37,408 bases of DNA from Candidatus Parendomicrobium reticulitermitis (GCA_031287095.1 JAITTG010000011.1:1-37408); one strand, 5' to 3'. Shown: positions 25,829-32,966, counted from the stretch's first letter. Notes: generated by a model from the sequence alone, not told the origin. Made by a program: numbers and translations.

Positions 25829-26191
25829 TTATATAATTTCAATAGCGATTTGCGAACACATATCTTGCCCGCATTTGACAACCGCTTTAAAACTCAAATC
25901 CCGCTGTATTATCTCAACATTAACTTGTGATTTTGGGAAAATCGGTTTTGCAAATTTCACTTTTTTAATCTCTTTAATTTTTAAAGCGTCATTATTTAAA
26001 AGTTTTTTTATGCAAAACAAAACCATTTCAATTTGAACAATACCCGGAAGCAGCGGATAATGCGGAAAATGCCCCTTAAAAGCGGAAAAATCTTTGTCTA
26101 AAAAGAAAACAAAAGACGCGCTGTTTTGGGATTTAAAAGATTCTCTAATGCTTGTTTCTATGTTTTTCACTGATACATCCTTTTTTTTCAT
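25829..26191 (-). CDS. FabZ/ApeI-like 3-hydroxyacyl-ACP dehydratase
   Basis: This 120-residue single hot-dog-fold dehydratase has the catalytic block HFPHYPLLPGIVQIE. His41 and Glu55 are 14 residues apart, as for His54/Glu68 of FabZ. LLPGIVQIE and the conserved KKVKFAKPIFP strand resemble the ApeI/ApeP branch more than housekeeping FabZ. The ATG at 26191 is preceded by GAGGGGAAAG, and that ribosome-binding site belongs to an inserted family D repeat. An older copy of the gene start (25 nt) survives at 26266-26290, beyond the repeat. It is the first gene of the module leading to thioesterase, GT2 and acyltransferase. No ACP, ketosynthase or ketoreductase gene is adjacent. Confidence 0.82.
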   Translation of the reverse strand: MKKKDVSVKNIETSIRESFKSQNSASFVFFLDKDFSAFKGHFPHYPLLPGIVQIEMVLFCIKKLLNNDALKIKEIKKVKFAKPIFPKSQVNVEIIQRDLSFKAVVKCGQDMCSQIAIEII

Positions 26192-26290
26192 CTTTCCCCT
26201 CGCCCCTTGAGGGAGAGGGGGGCTGCAAAGTCAGACGGGAGAGGGGTCTATTATAATTCTGTTTCTCATTGACACATCCTTTTTTCATCT
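26167..26290. repeat. family D element flanked by a duplicated gene start
   Basis: The G/C-rich element (26195-26247, CCCCTCGCCCCTTGAGGGAG and onward) plus a short AT segment is flanked by two near-identical copies of the dehydratase start region, 26167-26193 and 26266-26290. They differ by two substitutions and two T residues. The arrangement looks like insertion with a long target duplication, or a tandem duplication around the element. Confidence 0.7.
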
Positions 26291-26575
26291 CTTTAACTTA
26301 CAAATTCAATTTACATAACATTGCTTAGAAAAGTCAAATATATTACAATCCGCGCCGTTTGAAAATACCGCCCCCCTATATTTGTCCCTTTACCTCTTGT
26401 CCCTTCTCGCGCTTTCGCGACCCTCGCCCGCCGCGTTGCAACGCCCTCTCCCGTAGGAGAGAGGAGAATAGGAAAAGTGAAAGTATGAGAGGGGGAGGGA
26501 CTTTGAAAGGCATTGCCTTGAAAAGAGGGCGAGGAGCGCAACGCAGGAGAGGAAAAATATGAAAGAGGAGAATAA
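26291..26575. other. divergent intergenic region before thrC, with G-rich repeats
   Basis: No gene is supported; open frames on both strands are repeat-derived. From 26395 to 26562 there are several degenerate family D pieces (GAGAGGGGGAGGG, CCCTCTCCCGTAGGAGAGAG). The last one ends next to AGAGGAGAATAA, the ribosome-binding site of thrC. Promoters for the dehydratase (minus) and thrC (plus) should lie here, but no clear boxes were found. Confidence 0.55.
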
Positions 26576-27640
26576 ATGTCTTATAATGGATTGATTGATA
26601 AGTATAAAAAGTTTTTACCTGTCACAAAAAAAACCCCGATTATTACCCTTCTTGAAGGAAATACGCCTTTGATTCCAGCAGTCCATCTGCCTGAAAAACT
26701 CGGCTTTAACGGCGAAATCTACTTTAAATTTGAAGGTATGAACCCAACAGGCTCTTTTAAAGACAGAGGTATGACTATGGCTGTCTCTAAGGCTGTTGAA
26801 GAAGGCAGCAAAGCCGTGATTTGCGCTTCCACAGGCAATACTTCCGCATCGGCGGCGGCTTACTCTGCAAGAGCCGGCATAAAATGCGTAGTTTTAATTC
26901 CCGAAGGCAAAATTGCTTTGGGAAAATTATCGCAAGCCTTAATACATGGCGCGGCAGTTTTGGAAATTGACGGAAATTTTGACGAGGCTTTAAATCTTGT
27001 AAAAGAACTCAGTTCAAATTATCCGCTCTCTTTGGTCAATTCCATAAATCCTTTTAGAATTGAAGGGCAAAAAACCGCCGCTTATGAAATTTGTGAAACA
27101 TTAAAACAATCTCCAGACTATCAATTTATGCCTGTCGGCAATGCTGGAAATATCACTGCATATTGGAAAGGATACAGAGAATGCAATGATAATAATCCCG
27201 AATTTTTTAAATTGCCCAAAATGATGGGCTTTCAAGCCGAAGGCGCGGCTCCCATAGTTCTTGGCAAGCCTGTTGAAAACCCTGAAACTTTTGCAACCGC
27301 TATAAGAATCGGAAATCCCGCATCTTGGAAAACGGCGGTAGAGGCAAGAGACGAGTCAAAAGGCGCGATAGATATAGTAAGCGACGACGAAATCCGCGAA
27401 GCATATCAAATGACCGCCGCCCTTGAAGGCGTTTTTTGCGAACCCGCGTCAGCCGCTTCAATAGCCGGTCTTATAAAATATGTCCGCAATGGGTATTTTA
27501 AAAACAAAAAACCAATTAAAGCGGTTTGTATTCTCACAGGAAATGGTTTAAAAGACCCTGACAATGCCGTCAAGAATGCGGCAGCCCCTAAAAAAGTAAA
27601 AGCAAATATGACAGATATTGTCGCGGCAATAGGATTATAG
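26576..27640 (+). CDS. thrC: threonine synthase
   Basis: This 354-residue PLP enzyme converts O-phosphohomoserine to threonine. The PLP lysine is K62 in [10 protein letters not shown], the phosphate-binding loop is [17 protein letters not shown], and [15 protein letters not shown] with [13 protein letters not shown] and [12 protein letters not shown] are all as in the compact bacterial/archaeal class of ThrC. Start ATG 26576 has AGGAG 6 nt upstream. It stands alone in its direction, flanked by repeats; no thrB or hom is present. Confidence 0.96.
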   Translation: MSYNGLIDKYKKFLPVTKKTPIITLLEGNTPLIPAVHLPEKLGFNGEIYFKFEGMNPTGSFKDRGMTMAVSKAVEEGSKAVICASTGNTSASAAAYSARAGIKCVVLIPEGKIALGKLSQALIHGAAVLEIDGNFDEALNLVKELSSNYPLSLVNSINPFRIEGQKTAAYEICETLKQSPDYQFMPVGNAGNITAYWKGYRECNDNNPEFFKLPKMMGFQAEGAAPIVLGKPVENPETFATAIRIGNPASWKTAVEARDESKGAIDIVSDDEIREAYQMTAALEGVFCEPASAASIAGLIKYVRNGYFKNKKPIKAVCILTGNGLKDPDNAVKNAAAPKKVKANMTDIVAAIGL

Positions 27641-27655
27641 AACTCTATAAAAGTC

Positions 27656-27682
27656 GTCAATTGCGGACTTGACCCGCAATCT
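27656..27682. repeat. partial arm of family A repeat
   Basis: GTCAATTGCGGACTTGACCC and the following GCAATCT is a single diverged arm, placed 11 nt before the complete element, just after the thrC stop. Confidence 0.7.
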
Positions 27683-27693
27683 GTTTTTAGGTC

Positions 27694-27775
27694 GTCATTG
27701 CGGGCTTGACCCGCAATCTCCTCGCGAAGCGTTTTGAGGTAAACGACGGAGATTGCGGGTCAAGCCCGCAATGAC
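27694..27775. mobile_element. complete MITE-like family A element (82 bp)
   Basis: Perfect 28-bp inverted arms (27694-27721 and 27748-27775; outer ends GTCATTGCGGGCTTGACCCG) surround a 26-nt centre TCGCGAAGCGTTTTGAGG.... Each arm is itself a small palindrome (GCGGG...CCCGC). An 82-bp copy with the same centre is at 30534-30615 and an inverted-orientation copy is at 28419-28505. There is no coding capacity, so it would need a transposase in trans. Read as protein the arm gives the VIAGLTRNL-type peptides often mis-annotated in bacteria. Confidence 0.85.
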
Positions 27776-27877
27776 AACATGGACGCAAGTCAAGCCCGCA
27801 CAGCGCCAAGAATAACACCGTATTGCTTTGAAAAGAGAGGGACGCAAAAGTGTGCGGAAAATATACTGGAGGCTCAA

Positions 27878-28186
27878 ATGATAGACGAAAAAAAACCTTT
27901 ACAGACGGAAATCAAAATTGAAATAGACGAGCAGACTTCAAACGGCATCTATTCCAATCTCGCTTTAATCGCTCATTCCGACAATGAATTTATTTTAGAT
28001 TTCATTTTCTTTCAACCCCAACAAGGCAAAGCAAAAGTAAGAAGCAGAATTATAACTTCACCCGCCCATGCCAAAAGAATGGCGATGGCTTTACAAGAAA
28101 ACATAGCCAAATACGAGTTGCAATTCGGTGAAATAAAAAATTCCGCTTTCCAAATCCAACAAGAAAAACCTAAGTATTACAATTAA
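27878..28186 (+). CDS. DUF3467 family protein
   Basis: The product has 102 residues from ATG 27878, with GGAGG 5 nt upstream. The body (GIYSNLALIAHSDNEFILDF, then FFQPQQGKAKVRSRIITSP and HAKRMAMALQENIAKYE) is the DUF3467 signature. Members are small cytosolic proteins of unknown function found across many phyla. An in-frame extension to 27779 runs back into the family A repeat and is not real. It follows thrC at 237 nt with the repeat element between. Confidence 0.88.
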   Translation: MIDEKKPLQTEIKIEIDEQTSNGIYSNLALIAHSDNEFILDFIFFQPQQGKAKVRSRIITSPAHAKRMAMALQENIAKYELQFGEIKNSAFQIQQEKPKYYN

Positions 28187-28200
28187 ATAATATCTGATTG

Positions 28201-28224
28201 TAGGGGCGGGTTTCAAACCCGCCC
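28201..28224. repeat. family F hairpin
   Basis: TAGGGGCGGGTTTCAAACCC plus GCCC has GGGCGGGTTT pairing approximately with AAACCCGCCC. It is the second copy of the sequence at 25729 and lies 15 nt past the DUF3467 stop, so it could stabilise or end that transcript. Confidence 0.7.
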
Positions 28225-28418
28225 ACACAAAAACATACGCCAAAACCAATCTATACAAAACATGTCATTACAAATTCTATTGGATATCTTGCATAACCGA
28301 TATACAAAAAATGTAAAAATATAAAGTTGTCATTGTGCGTCCTGCGGTTTTACGAACAATGACAATGTCCATCTCTTTTTGTTGGCTGTGCAAGAGGTCT
28401 ATTGCGGATTCGCTATTC

Positions 28419-28505
28419 GTCATTGCGGGTTTGACCCGCAATCTCCCTCCATCGTTTGTTTCAAAAACGCTTCGCGGGGAGATTGCGGATCAAGCCTGCA
28501 ATGAC
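28419..28505. mobile_element. MITE-like family A element, reversed orientation (87 bp)
   Basis: The 28-bp arms are at 28419-28446 and 28478-28505, with a few mismatches. The 31-nt centre contains TCAAAAACGCTTCGCG, the reverse complement of the centre of the copies at 27694 and 30534. The centre therefore gives the element a direction. Confidence 0.82.
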
Positions 28506-28538
28506 GACGACAACTCGCTGTCATTATCGTTATCCCCA

Positions 28539-28570
28539 TTTGCGAAACTTGCGAGAAGCCTTTGCCGTTG
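28539..28570. repeat. family C fragment, reversed
   Basis: TTTGCGAAACTTGCGAGAAG followed by CCTTTGCCGTTG is the reverse complement of sequence within the low-complexity tract at 22950-22990, so that tract contains a dispersed element. Confidence 0.65.
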
Positions 28571-28650
28571 TTTTTGCCGTCTTTTCTCTATCCTCTTTTT
28601 TCTCCATCGTTTTTCCACCTCTTCTTCTTGACAAACAAGCAAAAAAATAC

Positions 28651-28710
28651 TAATTTTTAAAACATAGTTTAAATTTTATCAATAAAATTTAAACTATGTT
28701 TTAGAAATTA
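28651..28710. promoter_or_regulatory. 60-bp AT-rich near-perfect palindrome upstream of ATPase copy 2
   Basis: Arms of 29 nt (28651-28679 and 28682-28710) pair with a single mismatch around the 2-nt centre CA. The inner 21 bp are perfect. It ends 18 nt before the ATPase ATG and overlaps the expected promoter/leader region. It could be an operator, a leader hairpin or a cruciform. The arm sequence differs from the inverted repeat of ATPase copy 1. Confidence 0.7.
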
Positions 28711-28728
28711 ACGATATGGAGAGTAAAA

Positions 28729-29859
28729 ATGTATCAGAGAACTTTATCAGACATCATCTCAAAATCACTATACAAGGGAAAAGTTATAGTGATATATGGG
28801 GCAAGGCAAGTTGGGAAAACTACATTGTCTAAACAGATATTAACTCAACAATCAAATATCGGTAAAAAAATACAATATTTTAATTGCGAATTATTAAGCG
28901 TCAAATCAAAGTTAGAAACAACAAATGAGCAAATACTAAAAGATTTTTTTGGCAATAATGATTTAATTGTTCTTGACGAAGCGCAAACAATTCCTCAAAT
29001 AGGACAGATATTAAAAATAATGGTTGATACATATCCTGAAATTCAAATTATTGCCACAGGTTCAAGTAGTTTTGATTTATCAAATCAGATTGGAGAACCT
29101 TTGGTGGGAAGAAGCAAGGAGTTTAAAGTATTTTCTTTATCAGCGCAGGAATTACAATCGCGCTATAGCAAGATTGAAGTAGATTCTAAAATTGACAATT
29201 TATTGAGATTTGGCAGTTATCCCGGTATTATTGATTTGCCTGAAAACGAATCTATGATAGATTTGGAAAGTATAGCCAGCAACTATCTTTATAAAGACAT
29301 TTTAGCGTTTGATAATATCAGAAACTCGTCGGTCATATCAAAACTTTTGAAATTATTGTCTTTACAATTAGGCGGCGAAGCGTCCGCGCATGAATTAGGA
29401 CGGCAATTATCTTTATCGTCTCAAACTGTAAAAAAATATATAGATTTGCTTGAAAAAAGTTTTATCATATTCTCTTTGCAGGCATATAGCGGTAATTTAA
29501 GAAAAGAAATATCAAAATCCCACAAGATATATTTTTATGATTTAGGAATTCGCAATGCAATTATCAATAATTTTAACACTCTTGACAACAGAACTGATGT
29601 CGGCGCTTTGTGGGAGAATTTTTGTATTATTGAAAGAATGAAAAGCAATCAACAAAATCAAAAAATCGTCAACAATTATTTTTGGCGCGCATATCAAGGA
29701 GAAGAAATAGATTATATTGAAGAATACGGCGGGAAATTATACGCTTATGAATTAAAATATAACAGCGGCAAAATGAAATCTCCAAAAAATTTTCTACAAG
29801 CGTATAAAGACACTCCGATTGAACTTATAAACAAACAAAATTGGAATACATTTTTTTAA
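28729..29859 (+). CDS. AAA_14/DUF4143-family ATPase (copy 2)
   Basis: This 376-residue protein has Walker A GARQVGKT (24-31), Walker B LIVLDEAQ (79-86), and the sensor segment IIATGSSSFDLSNQIGEPL. A winged-helix-like region follows (ELGRQLSLSSQTVKKYIDLL). The C-terminal DUF4143 part has GEEIDYIEEYGGKLYAYELK, again E-x-D...E-x-K. It shares architecture with copy 1 at 21406 but little sequence, so the two are not a recent duplication. The ATG at 28729 has a GGAGAG ribosome-binding site. It is isolated among repeats. Family function unknown; such genes are often horizontally acquired. Confidence 0.88.
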   Translation: MYQRTLSDIISKSLYKGKVIVIYGARQVGKTTLSKQILTQQSNIGKKIQYFNCELLSVKSKLETTNEQILKDFFGNNDLIVLDEAQTIPQIGQILKIMVDTYPEIQIIATGSSSFDLSNQIGEPLVGRSKEFKVFSLSAQELQSRYSKIEVDSKIDNLLRFGSYPGIIDLPENESMIDLESIASNYLYKDILAFDNIRNSSVISKLLKLLSLQLGGEASAHELGRQLSLSSQTVKKYIDLLEKSFIIFSLQAYSGNLRKEISKSHKIYFYDLGIRNAIINNFNTLDNRTDVGALWENFCIIERMKSNQQNQKIVNNYFWRAYQGEEIDYIEEYGGKLYAYELKYNSGKMKSPKNFLQAYKDTPIELINKQNWNTFF

Positions 29860-29892
29860 GAGAAAAGGGGTAAGGTGCGGGAGCCCACATGG

Positions 29893-29996
29893 CTCTAAGT
29901 TAAGCACGACGGGATGGTCGCTCAAAATGATATAGGTGCGGCGAAGCCGCGATAACACACGACTGACTCTAAGTTAAGTGCGACGGGACGGTCGCT
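29893..29996. repeat. pair of 30-bp direct repeats
   Basis: CTCTAAGTTAAG(C/T)(A/G)CGACGGGA(T/C)GGTCGCT occurs at 29893-29922 and 29967-29996 (three differences). Between them lies the perfect hairpin GCGGCGAAGCCGC (29938-29950). They directly precede the nested hairpin at 30002. Confidence 0.75.
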
Positions 29997-30001
29997 TTGC
30001 C

Positions 30002-30074
30002 TTTTGGCGTCTTTTGACACAATTTGTCTGCTCAGATAGCGCTGCTATACATTCGCAGACAAATTCTGCCAAAA
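30002..30074. ncRNA. 73-nt nested hairpin, possible structured RNA or element end
   Basis: Three perfectly nested pairings are present: TTTTGGC (30002-30008) with GCCAAAA (30068-30074), ATTTGTCTGC (30022-30031) with GCAGACAAAT (30055-30064), and ATAGC (30036-30040) with GCTAT (30044-30048). Strand is undetermined. It matches no RNA class I know. It may be the terminus of a mobile element that also includes the direct repeats just before it. Confidence 0.35.
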
Positions 30075-30132
30075 TCCGCTCAAAATGCTTCGCGGAAGTA
30101 AAACAAATCAAAGTCAGTTAATTCCCCAAGCC

Positions 30133-30160
30133 GTCATTGCGGGCAAGACCCGCAATCTCC
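30133..30160. repeat. solo arm of family A element with part of the centre
   Basis: The single 28-nt arm GTCATTGCGGGCAAGACCCG... is followed by GCCGTTTTTCATCGCAAAGC, resembling the start of the element centre in reversed orientation. The second arm is missing. Confidence 0.75.
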
Positions 30161-30192
30161 GCCGTTTTTCATCGCAAAGCGTGCCGTTGTTT

Positions 30193-30245
30193 CCTCTGCG
30201 GGAGAGGTCGGGAGAGGGATGCAAAGCGGGGAGAGGGGTTCATCG
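30193..30245. repeat. family D G-rich repeat
   Basis: GGGAGAGGTCGGGAGAGGG and GCGGGGAGAGGGGTTCATCG are pieces of the element seen at 25193 and 26195. A short CAAAG tandem (near 30245-30285) follows. Confidence 0.65.
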
Positions 30246-30350
30246 CAAAGCGCAACGCAAAGTAAAGCAAAGCAAAGCGTTAGTTAGTTCTCTGTCTTTG
30301 TCGTTATCAATAATAATGTCTTCTGTTTTTATATGTTGTTTGATTTTATT

Positions 30351-30460
30351 CAACCCCTTCGGGGTTGATATTGTATAGATAGGATTTAATCCGACGGTAG
30401 GCGGCGAGATGCTGCCGCCAACCATCGGTTATTAACGACATAAAACGCCTTCGGCGTTTT
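30351..30460. repeat. family E composite repeat
   Basis: It consists of the hairpin CAACCCCTTCGGGGTTG (30351-30367), a larger hairpin 30391-30428 (GGCGGC paired with GCCGCC, outer CGATGG-type pairing), the linker TTATTAACGACATAAAA, and the hairpin AAAACGCCTTCGGCGTTTT (30442-30460). It has the same order of parts as the units at 13275-13419. The tract from 30463 to 30530 is GTTGTT/TTCT simple sequence. Confidence 0.78.
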
Positions 30461-30533
30461 GTTAGAAAGTTGTTGTTGCTGTTCTTTGTTGCTGTTCTCT
30501 GTTATTGTTGTTCTTTGTTGTTATGTAGTTGTC

Positions 30534-30615
30534 GTCATTGCGGGCAACACCCGCAATCTCCTCGCGAAGCGTTTTGAGGCAGACGGCGGAGATTGCGGGT
30601 CTTGCCCGCAATGAC
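30534..30615. mobile_element. complete MITE-like family A element (82 bp)
   Basis: It has the same length and the same 26-nt centre (two or three differences) as the copy at 27694. The arms have been changed to CGGGCAACACCCG on the left and GCGGGTCTTGCCCGC on the right, and arm-internal pairing is preserved. Confidence 0.83.
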
Positions 30616-30720
30616 GAAACAAAAACTTTCAATTAACAATCGCCTCTCGTAGTCATTGCCTTTGTCGTTGTTTTTGTTGTTTTTTCTCCGTTTGTTGTCT
30701 TTTCAACCGCTTTTTGATAT

Positions 30721-30924
30721 TATCCGCTAATCCAAATACGGCTTATCAAAACCTTTATAGATTTGGCTTTAGATGCAAACGGCGAGAAATTGCCTTTTTT
30801 GTTTATTGAAAATTTAAAAGGATATTTGCAAGCAAGCAATATCCCATATAAAGTTGATGTTTTAGATTTTAATACAATTTCAGATAGTTTTAAGACAAGT
30901 TCAAAGATGATTTTATTGGAGTGA
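30721..30924 (+). pseudogene. 3' remnant of a nucleotidyltransferase (MNT-type, MntA-like)
   Basis: One open plus-strand frame gives IDLALDANGEKLPFLFIENL, then a segment including NIPYKVDVLDFNTISDSF, stopping at 30922-30924. (D)IDLAL followed by a downstream VDVLDF is the catalytic-aspartate pattern of small MNT nucleotidyltransferases (HEPN-MNT toxin-antitoxin family). The 5' half with the GSRA(R/K)G motif is missing and sequence before about 30745 no longer matches. No intact HEPN partner is present. Confidence 0.65.
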
Positions 30925-31589
30925 AATATCATCAATAAATAACAATTTAATATGAAACGGACTTGTTATTGCAGATGCTGGGAGAGTATTATGAGAAATA
31001 TAGATTTAGCAAGATAAACAACTTATTGCTATGATTAGACGCGAAACTTTTGATTATACATCGCGGCAAGAGAAGTATTTAGAGATATTCCATTAAGTAA
31101 ATTTATTCAAGATGTAAAGAGTTTTAGGGATAAAGAACGAAGGAGTTTGCAGTAAATAGTAAAATAAAAAATGTTTGTAGTTGCGAATAATTATTCGCGC
31201 GCAGCAAAACAATTTAATAGATATTTTTTGGTGGAAGGTTAATGACCTTCTTGTGTTTGCAGATGTTGCAGACATCAGTCCAACCCAAAAAGTGTCGCCG
31301 TATAGTCTTTATCTGATATTTTTTTATCAAATAGCAGAATAGACTTTCAGGCGACCTTTCTTTTGCGGAATTGGACTGCCGCATTTGTATAGGGTCGCTT
31401 TTTTTATGCCTAAACGACCTCATTTTATTCAAATCAGTATGAATGCCAGCCAAAAAAACATTGAAAAAACAAATTAAAAAATGAATTGAAGTTAATTTTA
31501 TTAAAGGAGGAATGTTGTGTAAGTAGCTCCATGCGTTAAAAAAAGCAAACAATAAAGCAGTTAAATTTGATTAAAAAGGAGATTATGTT
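30925..31589. other. 665-nt stretch without an intact gene
   Basis: It holds scattered decayed coding sequence, for example a stop-free plus frame 31054-31155 (ending DIPLSKFIQDVKSFRDKERR and a few more residues) that I do not recognise. It also has a perfect palindrome GCGAATAATTATTCGC (31183-31198), the nested hairpin at 31276, and a GGTCGCTT...AAACGACCT hairpin (31392-31420). A minus-strand open frame of 112 codons covers the hairpin; its sequence does not resemble a known family. Confidence 0.55.
31276..31378. ncRNA. 103-nt rod of four nested helices, candidate structured RNA
   Basis: The nested pairings are CAGTCCAA (31276-31283) with TTGGACTG (31371-31378), GTCGCC (31294-31299) with GGCGAC (31350-31355), AGTCT (31304-31308) with AGACT (31341-31345), and TGATA (31314-31318) with TATCA (31325-31329). 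All are perfect and properly nested, with internal loops between. A short AAGGT/ACCTT hairpin lies just upstream (about 31235-31249). Strand unknown. The shape recalls a long bulged hairpin RNA, but I cannot match it to 6S RNA or another class by sequence. Confidence 0.4.
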
Positions 31590-31859
31590 ATGGATGTTAA
31601 AGAAGCCGTGAAAGATGTGTTACAAAAAATTAAAAAAGGCGATGTTTTTGACGCCAATGCTATTATTGCTTATGTATTGCAGAAGAGTCCAGCAGTTAGT
31701 TTCAGTTTAAGCGTCAATAAAATAAATAAATTTGACGAAGAAAAACTAATTGAGGATTTTGAGAAAAATGGAATGATAGAGAGATTGGAATGCAAGAGTT
31801 GGTCGAAAAACATCAATGATGATTTTGCCACTTGTCCAATTTGGAAGAAAAAATCTTAA
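31590..31859 (+). CDS. small hypothetical protein (89 aa)
   Basis: The family is not recognised. It is an 89-residue charged cytosolic protein beginning MDVKEAVKDVLQKIKKGDVF, with predicted helices and a later FEKNGMIERLECKSW segment; there is no signal or membrane segment. The AAGGAG ribosome-binding site 9 nt before ATG and unbroken frame support a real gene. The N-terminal half (helix, then DANAIIAYVLQKSP) could be a small winged-helix or helical-bundle fold, but that is only impression. It lies 55 nt before the CFI-box protein and may be co-transcribed. Confidence 0.65.
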   Translation: MDVKEAVKDVLQKIKKGDVFDANAIIAYVLQKSPAVSFSLSVNKINKFDEEKLIEDFEKNGMIERLECKSWSKNINDDFATCPIWKKKS

Positions 31860-31914
31860 ATTGTAAATGTGTTATCAAAAGTATGAACAAAAATAAAATC
31901 TAAGGAGAATAAAA

Positions 31915-32964
31915 ATGAAACAATTAACTTGCGAAATGTGCGGTGGAACAAATTTGATAAAAAAAGATGGGATGTTTGTATGTCAAAGTTGTAATACAAA
32001 ATATTCAACTGAAGATGCAAAGAAAATGATGGGTGAAGTAGCGGTTCGCATAGAAAGCAGTGTAAAAGTTGTAAATACGGACAAAATATGGAATTTTGTA
32101 AAAATGGCTAAAAGCGCTTATGAGGCTCAAAACTATCAAGAAGCAGAAACCTATGCAAATAAAGTTATAGAAATTGATTTTAAGAACTCCTATGCTCATT
32201 ATTTAAAAGGAAGTTCTATTCTGTATGGTATGGAAGTTACAAAAACTCGGTGTCCTGAAGTAATTAATTACTTCAGCAACGCTATTGACTATTCGCCCAA
32301 AGATAACCCAACGCAACATAATGATGCTATTTATAAAGATATAACTTTTATGTCTGGCGGATTAATCCAAATCGCAATAAACGAAATTACACAAGAAGAA
32401 ACAGGCAGAGATATTGATAATTTAAATAATATTGGCAGCGCTTGGGGTCTTGTTGGCGCAGGGATGAATGCGTTAAACAAAAGCACAAATACTAATGCAT
32501 TAGCGCAAATGATTGAAATTTTAACAAAATCCGAAGCAACGCTTAAGTTATTGAAAAAAATGAACATCCCTATTGATAAATACGAAAGAGACAGCGCAAA
32601 TCTACTGTCGCAAGAGAGTAAAAAGTTTTTAGCAAAAAGACTGAAAAATGCCAATAGCGCTCTTGTAGATGAAGCCAAAAAAACTTCTTCGTCAGGCGGA
32701 TGTTATATAGCCACTTCCATATACAATTCTTACGATTGTCCGCAAGTTTGGGTTTTGCGTCGTTTTAGAGATCATACATTAGAATCTTATTGGTATGGCA
32801 AAACTTTTATAAAAATTTACTATTCCATAAGCCCGACCATTGTCAAACTTTTCGGGAAACAAGTTTGGTTTAATAATTTTTTTAAGCCACAACTCAATAA
32901 ATTAGTTGACAAACTAAAGGACAAAGGCATAGCAGACACCCCTTATAGAGACAAAAATTATTAA
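31915..32964 (+). CDS. zinc-ribbon / TPR-like / CFI-box C-terminal domain protein
   Basis: This 349-residue protein has three parts. An N-terminal zinc ribbon has C6, C9, C23 and C26 (CEMC...CQSC). A TPR-like helical stretch follows (about 55-120, AKSAYEAQNYQEAETYANKV...), then a helical middle. The C-terminal CFI-box domain (about 261-349) has GGCYIATSIYNSYDCPQVWV, LRRFRDHTLESYWYGKTFI, FGKQVWF and a closing KGIADTPYRD. CFI-box domains are C-terminal modules of unknown function, often on zinc-ribbon proteins in bacteria with stress or accessory functions. There is no signal peptide, so it is likely cytosolic. The AAGGAG ribosome-binding site is well placed. A hairpin follows the stop directly. 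Confidence 0.82.
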   Translation: MKQLTCEMCGGTNLIKKDGMFVCQSCNTKYSTEDAKKMMGEVAVRIESSVKVVNTDKIWNFVKMAKSAYEAQNYQEAETYANKVIEIDFKNSYAHYLKGSSILYGMEVTKTRCPEVINYFSNAIDYSPKDNPTQHNDAIYKDITFMSGGLIQIAINEITQEETGRDIDNLNNIGSAWGLVGAGMNALNKSTNTNALAQMIEILTKSEATLKLLKKMNIPIDKYERDSANLLSQESKKFLAKRLKNANSALVDEAKKTSSSGGCYIATSIYNSYDCPQVWVLRRFRDHTLESYWYGKTFIKIYYSISPTIVKLFGKQVWFNNFFKPQLNKLVDKLKDKGIADTPYRDKNY

Positions 32965-32966
32965 GC

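Larger units (their letters stand above)
28187..28728. other. 542-nt gene-free stretch with four kinds of repeat
   Basis: It contains a family F hairpin, an inverted family A element, a piece of family C, and a 60-bp palindrome next to the ATPase start, each listed separately. Open frames here translate repeat sequence. No RNA gene was recognised. Confidence 0.6.

Noticed and set aside
26311-26562. Arg/Pro-rich frames on both strands before thrC
   Set aside because: They come from G-rich family D repeats and have no independent support.
27695-27877. Small frames with VIAGLTRNL-like peptides
   Set aside because: These are translations of the palindromic family A element, a well-known source of false small proteins.
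31214-31552. 112-codon minus-strand frame over the nested hairpin
   Set aside because: It has no family resemblance, a poor start context (no ribosome-binding site seen), and the nested pairing explains the constraint better. It is kept as the alternative in the RNA finding.
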